A model generated the notes under the pieces. The model was not told the origin of the DNA. It saw nothing but the letters and a program-made list of their open reading frames with translations, and did not search any database. Shown piece by piece: positions 33,989 to 42,237 of a stretch of 64,000 nucleotides of DNA (positions are counted from its first letter, which is position 1; each line of letters begins with the position of its first letter). This DNA is from Lewinellaceae bacterium. Lineage in GTDB: Bacteria > Bacteroidota > Bacteroidia > Chitinophagales > Saprospiraceae. The position numbers and the translations under genes are program-made. The stretch lies in assembly GCA_020636435.1 (NCBI GenBank), contig JACJXX010000001.1, positions 4,812,501 to 4,876,500 of the forward strand, in the 5' to 3' direction.

Positions 33989-35476
33989 ATGCACATAGCC
34001 ATTCTCGGAAACGGCATCGCCGGCATCACCGCCGCCCGGTTCATCCGCAAACTCAGCGATCACGACATTACGGTGATCTCCGCCGAAACCGATCACTTTT
34101 TCTCCCGCACGGCGCTCATGTACATTTACATGGGGCATTTGCGGTATGAAGACACGAAACCCTATGAGGACTGGTTCTGGGAGAAAAACCGCATCAATCT
34201 GCTCCGCGCTTACATCGAGCGCATTGATTTTGACAAAAAAACGCTTTACGGCAGCAAGGGCGAGGAATTGCCTTACGACAAGCTCCTGCTGGCCACCGGC
34301 TCGGCGCCCAATAAATTCGGCTGGCCCGGCCAGGATTTGAAGGGCGTGAGCGGCCTGTACAGCTATCAGGATTTGCAAAATATGGAACGCTTTAGCGACG
34401 GCCTGCAGCGGGCCGTCATCGTCGGCGGCGGGCTGATCGGCATCGAGATGGCCGAAATGTTCCACTCCCGCCACATACCGGTCACCTTCCTGGTGCGGGA
34501 AGACAGCTACTGGGATATGGTGCTGCCGCCGGAGGAATCGGCCATGGTGGAGCGGCACATCCTGGAAAACGGCATCGACCTGCGCCTGTCGACGGAGCTT
34601 AAAGAGATTGTCGATGACGGACAGGGCCGGGCCTGTGCCGTTATCACAAAAGACGGCGAACGCATCGAATGTGGCTATGTAGGGCTGACCGCCGGCGTGC
34701 ACCCCAATATCGGTTTTCTGAAAGGCAGCGGGCTGGAAATGCAAAAAGGCATCCTGGTCAATGATTACCTGGAAACCAATATCCCCGGCGTATATGCCGC
34801 CGGCGATTGCGCTCAACTCCGCAACCCGCAGCCCGGCCGGCGCGCCATCGAAGCCGTCTGGTACACCGGGCGGATGGCGGGAGAAACGGCCGCCTATAAT
34901 ATATGCTTGCCCTGTGGAATTTTCGCAGAAACTATTCCACAGGGCTTGCCCCGTGGAATTGACGAAGCCACTATTCCACAGGGCGGGCCCTGTGGAATTT
35001 TCGCAGAAACTATTCCACAGGGCTTGCCCCGTGGAATTATTCCACAGGGCGGGCAAAAAGCAGCCTACGACCCCGGCATCTGGTTCAACTCCGCCAAGTT
35101 TATCGATATCGAATACCAGGTATACGGCGATGTGCAGGCCAATGCGCCGGAAAACCACGCTTCCATCTACTGGGAACACCCGGAGGGGCGAAAAAGCATC
35201 CGGCTGGTATACGATAAAGAACAGGGGCACATCCTGGGCTTCAACCTCATGGGGGTGCGCTACCGGCACGAGGTGTGCGAAAAGTGGATCGCCGAAGAAA
35301 CACACATTGAAGAGGTGCTCCAAAACCTGGGCATCGCCAACTTCGACCCGGAGTTCTACGAAGAGTACGACGAAGAAGCAGTGCGCATTTACAACCGGCA
35401 GAGTGGGCGGAACCTGCAGTTGAAAAAGCGCCGCAGCCTGGCCGGCGCGCTGCGCTTTTTGCTTAACCAGGCTTGA
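33989..35476 (+). CDS. NAD(P)/FAD-dependent pyridine nucleotide-disulfide-type oxidoreductase
   Basis: A 495-residue flavoprotein. The first Rossmann fold (HIAILGNGIAGITAARFIR) binds FAD, the second (AVIVGGGLIGIEMAEMFHSR) NAD(P)H, and the second FAD motif is GVYAAGDCAQLRNPQPGRRA (about residues 268-288). No redox Cys pair is present in the usual place. After TAAYN (about 305) the frame carries a 48-residue insertion of 13-residue repeats (CLPCGIFAETIPQG, LPRGIDEATIPQG) produced by palindromic DNA repeats (34905-35048). The C-terminal domain then continues normally. It is followed by a polytopic 4Fe-4S protein; together they probably form an electron-transfer unit. Whether the insertion affects folding is not known. 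Confidence 0.85.
   Translation: MHIAILGNGIAGITAARFIRKLSDHDITVISAETDHFFSRTALMYIYMGHLRYEDTKPYEDWFWEKNRINLLRAYIERIDFDKKTLYGSKGEELPYDKLLLATGSAPNKFGWPGQDLKGVSGLYSYQDLQNMERFSDGLQRAVIVGGGLIGIEMAEMFHSRHIPVTFLVREDSYWDMVLPPEESAMVERHILENGIDLRLSTELKEIVDDGQGRACAVITKDGERIECGYVGLTAGVHPNIGFLKGSGLEMQKGILVNDYLETNIPGVYAAGDCAQLRNPQPGRRAIEAVWYTGRMAGETAAYNICLPCGIFAETIPQGLPRGIDEATIPQGGPCGIFAETIPQGLPRGIIPQGGQKAAYDPGIWFNSAKFIDIEYQVYGDVQANAPENHASIYWEHPEGRKSIRLVYDKEQGHILGFNLMGVRYRHEVCEKWIAEETHIEEVLQNLGIANFDPEFYEEYDEEAVRIYNRQSGRNLQLKKRRSLAGALRFLLNQA
34905..35048. repeat. Four in-frame palindromic repeats inside a coding gene
   Basis: Units: 34905-34943 (39 bases), 34944-34982 (39), 34983-35021 (39) and 35022-35048 (27, lacking 12 bases in the middle). 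Each unit holds inverted arms CCCTGTGGAAT/ATTCCACAGGG or the variant with CCCCGTGGAAT, so each forms a hairpin. Units 1 and 3 share the middle TTTCGCAGAA; unit 2 has a different middle, GACGAAGCCA. Total 144 bases, or 48 codons, with no stop. All units are multiples of three. Confidence 0.9.
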
Positions 35477-35485
35477 CAAGTTTCT

Positions 35486-35579
35486 CCCAGCCCCCGGCAG
35501 GCTAACTTTTTAAGTCTAACCCCGGCAAGCCAACTCGTCAAGTCTAAACCAGCCCCCAACTGGCCAACTTGTTAAGCCT
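35486..35579. repeat. Degenerate tandem repeat between the two electron-transfer genes
   Basis: Three imperfect copies of about 28-35 bases (35486-35520, 35521-35548, 35549-35579) with the pattern CCCGGCAgGCTAACTttTTAAGTCTAA. They occupy most of the 123-base gap between the oxidoreductase and the 4Fe-4S gene. Whether they are regulatory, an unstable repeat or decayed mobile DNA cannot be told. Confidence 0.5.
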
Positions 35580-35599
35580 CCCAGAAAAATTAAAATAGC

Positions 35600-37399
35600 A
35601 TGAATACCCTACAAAAAACAGGCCTCGGCCTTTTCATTATAGCCTTACTCCTGTTCACCGCCACCCTCGGGCTGGACGACTACCGCCTCACGGAAGAAAG
35701 CCTTTCCCAGGCGATCGGCAATCAGTACCATCTCGAAGAAATTATTTCGGTCGCCAAAGAACAGGGTAAACTTGGCAAGGAGTACGGCAGCAGTTTCGAA
35801 TTTGCCTCTGCCTTTAAAGGCCTGCTGGAAGCAACGCAGGCATCGCTGAACCAGAAGGCCAAAGAAAGCCTGCCCGAGGGTGTCAGCCAGTGGGATTACA
35901 AGATGGGCAGTTGGCTGTTCAAAGACTACACCTTCCTCGCCACCAAAAAGAGCAGCGCCGGGCCGGTGTCCGATAACCCCTTGCTGTTCCTTTTCCTGAC
36001 CATCGGGCTAGGTATTTTTGGAGGCTTGCTGTACATCCTGCCGAAATTCCAGGCCCTTCCCGGCATCAAAAACAATCAAATCTACCACGACTCCATGACG
36101 CGCGGCCTGAAACTGGGCTGGCGCGGCTTTTTCCTGGGCGCGGCGGTGGCCGGCCTGCTGCTCTACGGCGTCTACTACATGAATGACAAGTACTTCTGGC
36201 CGGCGGTGACGGCCGTTGTCGCCTTGCTCATCACCGCTCTGGTGTTTTTCTACCAAAACCAGGCTAAGCGCACCCCTGCCCGCTCCGCTTCTCCGCAGGT
36301 GACCGGCTGGTTGGGGATACTGACGGGCGTATACCTCATCGGGTTTTACATCCTTTTGTACTGGGTGCCTCAGCACATCACCGGCTGGATTTTAATGGTT
36401 GACCCGGTGAGCCGGGCCCTCAACGGAGGCGAGGCGAGCCAATGGTTCCTGTACGGGCTGCTGTACACCCTGGTCATTTTGGTCATGGGAGTACGCATGC
36501 TCACCAAGTACATGCACAACCGCTACCAGATCATTCGCACCTTTTCCGTGATGTTCTTCCAGGTGGCTTTTGCCTTCCTCATCCCGGAAATCCTGGTGCG
36601 GCTCAACCTGCCCTCCATGGACCTGAAGAACATCTGGCCGCTGAACTATACCTTTTTCTTCGACTGGAACCTCAACAACCTGATCAACAGCGGCGCCCTG
36701 GGCATTTTCATGCTCGTCTGGGGCATCGTGCTGGCAATCGTCGCGGTGCCGGCGATCACTTACTTCTACGGCAAGCGCTGGTACTGCTCCTGGGTGTGCG
36801 GCTGCGGCGGCCTGGCCGAGACGCTGGGCGACCCCTACCGGCAGTTGTCCGACAAGAGCCTGCGCGCCTGGCAGTACGAGCGCTGGATCATCCACGGGGT
36901 GCTGGTGTTTGCAGTGGTGATGACTGGATTGACACTTTACACTTACTTTTCCGGCGAAAAAACAGTGCTGAGCTTCAACAGCAACACGGTTCGCACCTGG
37001 TACGGCTTTATCATCGGCTCCGCTTTTGCCGGCGTGGTCGGCACCGGCTTTTATCCTTTGATGGGCAACCGGGTGTGGTGCCGTTTCGGCTGCCCGCTGG
37101 CGGCTTACCTGGGGTTGGTTCAACGCTTCAAGTCGCGGTTCCGCATCACCACCAACGGCGGGCAATGTATCTCCTGCGGCAATTGTTCTACTTATTGCGA
37201 AATGGGCATCGACGTGCGCTGGTACGCGCAGCGCGGGCAGGATGTGGTGCGGGCTTCCTGTGTGGGTTGCGGCGTGTGTGCGGCGGTGTGCCCGAGAGGG
37301 GTGCTGCGCTTAGAGAACAGCAGCATGGATGTGAAGGAGCGGGCGGAGGCGGTGAGGGCGCTGCATGTGTCGAAGGAGGGGGTGAGGTTGATGGGTTGA
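35600..37399 (+). CDS. Polytopic membrane 4Fe-4S binding protein (NapH/NosR-like)
   Basis: A 599-residue inner-membrane protein with about ten hydrophobic helices (first at 8-25, others clustered at 128-148, 170-190, 200-215, 240-260, 285-300, 320-340, 362-385, 430-450 and 475-495). Two conserved cysteine clusters of the Fer4_5 type flank the late helices (WYCSWVCGCGGLAE about residue 395 and VWCRFGCPLAAYLG about 497). Two 4Fe-4S ferredoxin motifs lie near the C-terminus (CISCGNCSTYCEMGID and CVGCGVCAAVCPRG). This is the architecture of NapH, NosR and CcoG, which pass electrons across the membrane. The 5' partner is the FAD-dependent oxidoreductase, 123 bases upstream on the same strand. Confidence 0.88.
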   Translation: MNTLQKTGLGLFIIALLLFTATLGLDDYRLTEESLSQAIGNQYHLEEIISVAKEQGKLGKEYGSSFEFASAFKGLLEATQASLNQKAKESLPEGVSQWDYKMGSWLFKDYTFLATKKSSAGPVSDNPLLFLFLTIGLGIFGGLLYILPKFQALPGIKNNQIYHDSMTRGLKLGWRGFFLGAAVAGLLLYGVYYMNDKYFWPAVTAVVALLITALVFFYQNQAKRTPARSASPQVTGWLGILTGVYLIGFYILLYWVPQHITGWILMVDPVSRALNGGEASQWFLYGLLYTLVILVMGVRMLTKYMHNRYQIIRTFSVMFFQVAFAFLIPEILVRLNLPSMDLKNIWPLNYTFFFDWNLNNLINSGALGIFMLVWGIVLAIVAVPAITYFYGKRWYCSWVCGCGGLAETLGDPYRQLSDKSLRAWQYERWIIHGVLVFAVVMTGLTLYTYFSGEKTVLSFNSNTVRTWYGFIIGSAFAGVVGTGFYPLMGNRVWCRFGCPLAAYLGLVQRFKSRFRITTNGGQCISCGNCSTYCEMGIDVRWYAQRGQDVVRASCVGCGVCAAVCPRGVLRLENSSMDVKERAEAVRALHVSKEGVRLMG

Positions 37400-37401
37400 A
37401 A

Positions 37402-37608
37402 CTACAAATCCTGCCATGCCTCATCTTCTTCGGGTGATAACCAGTCTTTAGCCAATACTTTTTCACTTGCGAAATGGGTTAATGTAGGTTCTTCAACCGA
37501 AGGCAGCTTTTCCTTTTGTATTACGTTGATCAGCTTTTGCTTTTCCTCAGACGAAAGCTGGCGAATTAATTCAGCGGCCGGTTTGAACCCGGGAAGAAGA
37601 ACAACAAT
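37402..37608 (-). pseudogene. Antitoxin-like small gene fragment without start codon
   Basis: On the reverse strand a frame ending at 37402 reads LLPGFKPAAELIRQLSSEEK, and ends in DWLSPEEDEAW-QDL. This acidic, helix-rich ending is typical of small antitoxin-like or DUF2281-like proteins of Bacteroidota of about 70-80 residues. The frame stays open upstream to a TAA near 37700, but no ATG, GTG or TTG exists in a suitable place. The best start would be an ATT at 37608. Either the start has been lost or a non-standard start is used. No toxin gene is beside it. The rest of 37400-38075 shows no gene. Confidence 0.4.
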
Positions 37609-38075
37609 GCCCGAGATTGAAGTAGAAAAGGTAGTAGAAATAGCTTCCCAAAGGGAATTGGCGTGATCTATGTGGTAGATATTAAATGTGAACGGGGAGG
37701 ATTAGTTTTTGAAAGGAGCTTGTTGAGGGGCGCATCTCCCCAAAGCTATTGAGGTAGCGGACCCGTCTTCGCGTACCCGATTGCTATCGGGGCGGCAGAA
37801 AAAGAAAAAAGGATGGAGCGGCAGTTCATGGGATTGATTTCGAACGGTGAATAGCCTCGAAAATAATGCAATCTAAAATGCAAAACCGCGGAACCGCAGA
37901 ATTTAAAAGTTGGCAAACGCCTTGCCGCCGTAGTGGGGCTACCTTTACATTCAGCGTTCAACATTCTACATTTTAACTTAGAAATGCTATCCTACCGCCC
38001 ATCCAGTTTTTGGGAATTCAAAATTTCAATATGTTCATTGCGGAGCGTACCGGCTTTCCGGCGGCTCAAAGTCAG

Positions 38076-38723
38076 CTAAGCCCTGCGGCTTTGCACGTTG
38101 TCGAGGTAAGCGCTGGCGCCGGGCTGAGACAGCAGGTTGCCGAGCATTTCCTTGGCGCGGAACAACTGAGCTTTGACGGTGCCGAGAGGAATGTCCAGCT
38201 CGGTGGCGATCTCTTCGTAGCTCAGTTCTTCGAAATAGCGCAGTTCGATCATCAGGCGGTATTTGCCGTTGAGGCGGCCGAGCACGTCGCGCATCAGCTG
38301 CACGCGCTGGTTGCGGATGATGATCTCTTCGGGATCCAGGCTAGAGGACCGCAGGTTGCCGGAATAGTCGCTGCTGCTTTCGCCGTCGATGGGCTCGTCG
38401 ATAGAGAACATGTTGAGGCGCTTCTTGCGGATGTAGTCGATGCCGTTGTTGATGGCAATGCGGAACAACCAGGTGCTGAAGGCGTAACGCGGCACGTAGC
38501 TGTCGATCTTGGCGAAGGCCTTGCCAAAGGCTTCAATGGTCAGGTCTTCGGCATCTTCCCGGTTTTTGACCATCTTCAGCATCATGTGGAAGATGGGGTT
38601 GCGGTAACGCTCCAGGAGGATAGCGTAGGCCTTCTGAGAACCCTTGATGGCTTCCTTGACAATTGAGTAGTCGTCCAGCGCTCTGGCGGAGGTGATGTTG
38701 TTGTTGTGTACTGCTACTTCCAT
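38076..38723 (-). CDS. RNA polymerase sigma factor, ECF type
   Basis: A 215-residue protein with sigma region 2 (about 22-95, DYSIVKEAIKGSQKAYAILL, DAEDLTIEAFGKAFAKID and FSTWLFRIAINNGIDYIRKK) and region 4 (about 142-195, LMIELRYFEELSYEEIATEL followed by LGTVKAQLFRAKEML). A variable acidic linker separates them. Its ATG overlaps the last codons and stop of the glycosyltransferase gene upstream by 10 bases, so translation is coupled to an envelope-synthesis operon. This suggests control by, or of, cell-envelope functions. No recognised anti-sigma gene is adjacent. Confidence 0.92.
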   Translation of the reverse strand: MEVAVHNNNITSARALDDYSIVKEAIKGSQKAYAILLERYRNPIFHMMLKMVKNREDAEDLTIEAFGKAFAKIDSYVPRYAFSTWLFRIAINNGIDYIRKKRLNMFSIDEPIDGESSSDYSGNLRSSSLDPEEIIIRNQRVQLMRDVLGRLNGKYRLMIELRYFEELSYEEIATELDIPLGTVKAQLFRAKEMLGNLLSQPGASAYLDNVQSRRA

Positions 38724-39817
38724 TTTTCCTTTGATTTAAAAAATAAGGCTGGCGCGAACACGAGGTAGGAAAAAGCGTAGAGTACATCGAGTAATGGAAC
38801 CCACCTGATAAGAGAAGTGTCGTGTAGTTTTCTCATTATCAGCATGTACAGTGCAGAGGCTACCGCTATCCGTGCCAGATAGTTAAAAAATACGGTTAAT
38901 TCCAGATTGTGAAAAAGGATCAAGGCGATACCACAGGCGTAGTGCCCGAAATGGCTGGCGGACAGCAGGCCGAGGGCGAACTGATGCACCAACCGGTACC
39001 GGGTACCCGTTGTTAAATGCCTTGACTTCTGGCGATAGTAGCCTCTCCAACTACTTTTTGGTTCTGAAAAGACGAATGCTTGAGGTGATAGGATCACCCG
39101 GGTGTTGGCTCGCGTAGCGACCTGGTTGACGAACAAATCGTCATCGCCGGATGCTATGTGAGCATGTGAATCGAAACCTCCGGACCCACGAAATAGAGAT
39201 TTTCGATAACACAAGTTGCGCCCTACTCCCATGTAGGGAAATCCCATAAATGCAAAGGAAAGATATTGGATAGCAGAATAGACGGTCTCAAAGCGAATAA
39301 AGGCATTCAGAATGCCTTTCCCACGAAAATAAGGGCTGTACCCTAGTCCGATTTGCGCCCTATCCCGAATGAATGCTTGCATAAAATCGAGCCACTGGGG
39401 GCTCGCCGGGCGGCAATCGGCGTCGGATAATAAAAGTATTTCAAATTTTGCAGCTTCAATACCCTTGCTTAAAGCTGCTTTTTTCCCACAGAAAGAATTG
39501 ACTTGTACGTCAATAAGGCGCAAGATGGGACTTTTTTTTTGAAAATCCAAGAGCACGTCCAAAGTTTTATCAGAAGAATTGTCATTTACGACGATCACTT
39601 CGTACTCTGGATAGTCCTGAGCCAGGAAATACGGGAGGTTTCGGCGTAAATTTTTTTCTTCGTTGCGCGCGCAAATTATTATGGAAACGGGTTCGGGCGG
39701 GCCGGTCGGGGGGGGGGGCTGCCGGTAAAAAGCCAGCCGGGAGAAAACGAACAGCCAGTAAAAAAGCTGTACAGCCGTGGCTGCCAGGAAAAGAAAAAGC
39801 AGTGCATTCTGGATCAA
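38714..39817 (-). CDS. Glycosyltransferase family 2 membrane protein
   Basis: A 367-residue enzyme. An N-terminal membrane helix (about 5-25) is followed by the GT-A domain: EPVSIIICARNEEKNLRRNL, VIVVNDNSSDKTLDVL, the DxD-like LLLSDADCRPASPQW and a later acceptor-site GDDDLFVNQVA. A cluster of hydrophobic helices at the C-terminus (about 285-360) anchors it to the inner membrane. A run of 11 Cs on the coding strand (codons about 33-37, four prolines) makes the gene prone to slippage. It overlaps the acyltransferase gene upstream by 4 bases and the sigma factor downstream by 10. Sugar and acceptor are unknown; LPS or exopolysaccharide is likely. Confidence 0.88.
   Translation of the reverse strand: MIQNALLFLFLAATAVQLFYWLFVFSRLAFYRQPPPPTGPPEPVSIIICARNEEKNLRRNLPYFLAQDYPEYEVIVVNDNSSDKTLDVLLDFQKKSPILRLIDVQVNSFCGKKAALSKGIEAAKFEILLLSDADCRPASPQWLDFMQAFIRDRAQIGLGYSPYFRGKGILNAFIRFETVYSAIQYLSFAFMGFPYMGVGRNLCYRKSLFRGSGGFDSHAHIASGDDDLFVNQVATRANTRVILSPQAFVFSEPKSSWRGYYRQKSRHLTTGTRYRLVHQFALGLLSASHFGHYACGIALILFHNLELTVFFNYLARIAVASALYMLIMRKLHDTSLIRWVPLLDVLYAFSYLVFAPALFFKSKEKWK
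39708..39718. repeat. Homopolymeric tract of 11 G (C11 on the coding strand)
   Basis: An uninterrupted run of 11 Gs on the forward strand lies near codon 35 of the reverse-strand glycosyltransferase gene, encoding prolines. A change of one or two bases would shift the frame and end the protein early. Such tracts in surface-sugar glycosyltransferase genes are a known means of phase variation in other bacteria. Confidence 0.85.
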
Positions 39818-41118
39818 GGGGCTTTTTTGGCCAGCAAATTACCGGTTTTTTCCCAGATGGCCAGCCGCAGGGCGCGGAGCTTTTCCCGGTTGGCGCTCCG
39901 TTGGAACCGGAAATAGCGAAACACCCTCTTTTGGCGCTGAAAGAAAACCCAGGCAAAGAGGCCGAGCGGCAGCAGGGTGAGCAGATAGATCAGTGCGGTT
40001 TGCCAGTCATAGAGCCAGTAGATGAGCCGGTATTGCAGGTAATAGAAAAGCGGGAAGGCAATCAGGCCCGCCAGGATTTTCAGGGTGGAATTGTACTCGA
40101 CGTCGAGTTTCATCCGGCGGGCAAGCCCTACCGGAAGGAAGGCCGGAAGGAAATTGTGGGCCAGCCCGTGGAGGAAAACGGGAAACAGGAGTACCAGGCC
40201 TGCAAAATGCAGCAACATGGGCCGGGGCGGGCGGGCCAGTGCCTGGTCGTCCGTGCGTTGTTCCTGCAGTTGGCTGAAATATTGTTCTACCTGCAAACGG
40301 AACTGCTCAAAATCCTGGGGCGACCGCTCCCGCCAGTCCGACAACTGCCCGATAAGGTATTGGGTGCGGGCAAAGTGCACGGGTTCTGTCACCGGCTTGC
40401 TGTTGCGCAACAAGGTTTCGAGGCGGGCAATCAAAAGATCCTCTTCTTCATCGCGGGTATGGATAACGAGGGAACGGAGGGTTTCTTCCAGGTCATCAGT
40501 CAGTTGCCGGGCGGCCTGAAACGTGTCTTTTTGATAGAGTGCCTGATAATCTTTTATCCAGATGGGTTCGCCGGCGTAAATGGTGAGCCGGCTGTGGAAA
40601 CAATTGGAGGCCTCGTAGGTTAGCCCTACAGGCATAATGTTCAGGCCGAGTTCGAAGCCCTTTTCCGATTCCGCATTCAGGGCGATGCGGGCGGCGCCCG
40701 TCTTCAGCGGCCGCACCCGGCGCCCGATGAAACTGGTGCCTTCCGGGGCGATGTACAGGCAGCCTCCCCCGGCCAGGAAGGCGCTGGACTGACGGAAGGC
40801 GTTCTGGTTGTTGAGCGGGCGGCCGTTCACATCCTCGGGGCGTTCGACCGGTATGCAGAAAAAGGTGCTGAAAAACCACTTTTGGAAAGTGCCCTTGAAA
40901 AGGCCGGCGTTGGCGAGGAAATGCACGATCATGGGTACCCGAACGGCAGCGTGCAGTGGGTCCAGAAGGGTGTTGGGGTGGTTAGACACCAGGATAGTGG
41001 GCCGGTCGAAACGGAAGTTTTGCCGGTTGAGCACCGTTGTCTTCGGGTAGTACAACCACAAGCAGATGCGCGTCACCAGCTTCAGGAAATGATATATTAT
41101 ATAGAGTATCGGGTTCAA
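39814..41118 (-). CDS. 1-acyl-sn-glycerol-3-phosphate acyltransferase-like protein (PlsC domain)
   Basis: A 434-residue protein. The acyltransferase domain spans about 15-235: the HX4D motif appears as SNHPNTLLDP, then FFCIPVERPEDVNGRPL, the LYIAPEGTSF motif, and IMPVGLTYEASNCFHSRLTI. A C-terminal part with about four hydrophobic segments (near 295-390) is unusual for PlsC and indicates a membrane-bound version. It would transfer a fatty-acid chain to a glycerol-phosphate or other lipid. It lies between lpxK (2 bases apart) and the glycosyltransferase (4-base overlap), a likely envelope-lipid operon. Confidence 0.83.
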   Translation of the reverse strand: MNPILYIIYHFLKLVTRICLWLYYPKTTVLNRQNFRFDRPTILVSNHPNTLLDPLHAAVRVPMIVHFLANAGLFKGTFQKWFFSTFFCIPVERPEDVNGRPLNNQNAFRQSSAFLAGGGCLYIAPEGTSFIGRRVRPLKTGAARIALNAESEKGFELGLNIMPVGLTYEASNCFHSRLTIYAGEPIWIKDYQALYQKDTFQAARQLTDDLEETLRSLVIHTRDEEEDLLIARLETLLRNSKPVTEPVHFARTQYLIGQLSDWRERSPQDFEQFRLQVEQYFSQLQEQRTDDQALARPPRPMLLHFAGLVLLFPVFLHGLAHNFLPAFLPVGLARRMKLDVEYNSTLKILAGLIAFPLFYYLQYRLIYWLYDWQTALIYLLTLLPLGLFAWVFFQRQKRVFRYFRFQRSANREKLRALRLAIWEKTGNLLAKKAP

Positions 41119-41120
41119 GG

Positions 41121-42188
41121 TCAGGCTTTAAAGTTGAGTAAAAAATCGCGAACGTCCTGGTCGAACTGTTCTCCTTCTTCAAAGTGGAATTGCACTTCCA
41201 CCGGTATGGCGAAAACGGGAATCCGGTCTCCGACCAGGAACTGCCGGTGCAACTCCAGCCGCATAGCGTCCTTCTCGGTAGTGATGATGGCTTTTTTGTC
41301 GGATTCCAGCTGGTCGAATTTGGCTTTGAGCTGCCCCACGTCGTATTTGGTGAAGTAATGATGGTCTTCGTATTCTAAAATTCGGACACTATTGGCCTGC
41401 TGGTCCAGGTAGCTGACCAGGTAATCCGTATTGGCGATGGCGCTGATGAGCAGCACGTCCATCTCCGGGTTGAGCTCCAATACATAGCCAGGGTTGAAAA
41501 TATAATAGGGTTTCCCGTAGCGGTAATAGGAAAAGTAAATCTTTTGATGAGGCAACGGCTTGATTTCCTCAATCATAGCTTCCTTTTGTTCCGGGCCCAG
41601 CTCCATCGGGCACTTGGAAACGACAATGATGTCGGCTCGCTCATAAGCCGAGCGCCACTCCCGCAGCCGGCCGGCCGGCAGCAGGTAATCGCGGGTGAAG
41701 GGCCGGCTGTGCTCGGTAAGCAAGATATTGAGGCCGGGCCGGACGGATCGGTGCTGAAAAGCATCGTCCAGCAATATGGCCTGGGTTTCGGGCCAGTCCC
41801 CCATGATCTTTGGGATCGCGAAAGTGCGGCTTTCCGAGACGGCAACCAGTATATCCGGAAATTTGCGCTTAAACTGCAGGGGTTCATCCCCCACCTGTTC
41901 GGCGTTCATTCGGGCATTGGCAACCAGGAAACCCTTGGTCTTGCGGCGGTAGCCCCGGCTCAGGGTAGCCACCTCGATGTAGTCTTTCAGCAGCCGGATC
42001 AGGTATTCGATGTGAGGCGTTTTGCCCGCTCCGCCCACCGAGAGGTTGCCCACCGATATGACGGGCACATTGAACTCGACCCCCTTCAGCAGGCCGCGGC
42101 TGTAGAAGGCATTGCGGAGGCCCACTCCTATCCCGTACAGGAAGGAAAAGGGAGCAAGCAGTATTTGAACGAGCAGGCGTTGTATCAT
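41121..42188 (-). CDS. lpxK: Tetraacyldisaccharide 4'-kinase
   Basis: About 355 residues from the ATG at 42188, which gives the usual N-terminus (MIQRLLVQILLAPFSFLYGI, a hydrophobic anchor). An upstream start at 42215 would add nine residues and lie beyond the likely promoter element. The Walker A P-loop is SVGNLSVGGAGKTPHIEYLI, followed by LSRGYRRKTKGFLVA and VGDEPLQFKRKFPD. LpxK adds the 4' phosphate to the lipid A precursor at the inner membrane. Operon with the acyltransferase, glycosyltransferase and sigma factor. Divergent from the nucleotidyltransferase gene. Confidence 0.93.
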   Translation of the reverse strand: MIQRLLVQILLAPFSFLYGIGVGLRNAFYSRGLLKGVEFNVPVISVGNLSVGGAGKTPHIEYLIRLLKDYIEVATLSRGYRRKTKGFLVANARMNAEQVGDEPLQFKRKFPDILVAVSESRTFAIPKIMGDWPETQAILLDDAFQHRSVRPGLNILLTEHSRPFTRDYLLPAGRLREWRSAYERADIIVVSKCPMELGPEQKEAMIEEIKPLPHQKIYFSYYRYGKPYYIFNPGYVLELNPEMDVLLISAIANTDYLVSYLDQQANSVRILEYEDHHYFTKYDVGQLKAKFDQLESDKKAIITTEKDAMRLELHRQFLVGDRIPVFAIPVEVQFHFEEGEQFDQDVRDFLLNFKA

Positions 42189-42195
42189 TACTCCG

Positions 42196-42203
42196 CAAAA
42201 GTA
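42196..42203 (-). promoter_or_regulatory. Possible -7 promoter element of the lpxK operon
   Basis: On the reverse strand the sequence TACTTTTG matches the Bacteroidota -7 consensus TAnnTTTG exactly and lies 7 bases before the ATG at 42188. The transcript would be leaderless or nearly so. A clear -33 TTTG at the usual distance is not seen, so support is limited. Confidence 0.35.
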
Positions 42204-42237
42204 CACATTTGTCAAAGATTCTTATTTCTTTGCAGGC

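Noticed and set aside
34905..35048. CRISPR array
   Set aside because: The units are directly adjacent palindromes without unique spacers of constant length, lie within a coding frame, and no cas gene is present.
33962..35479. Reverse open frame of 505 codons over the FAD oxidoreductase
   Set aside because: The forward frame has both Rossmann folds; the reverse frame is a shadow, open partly because the palindromic repeats have no stop on either strand.
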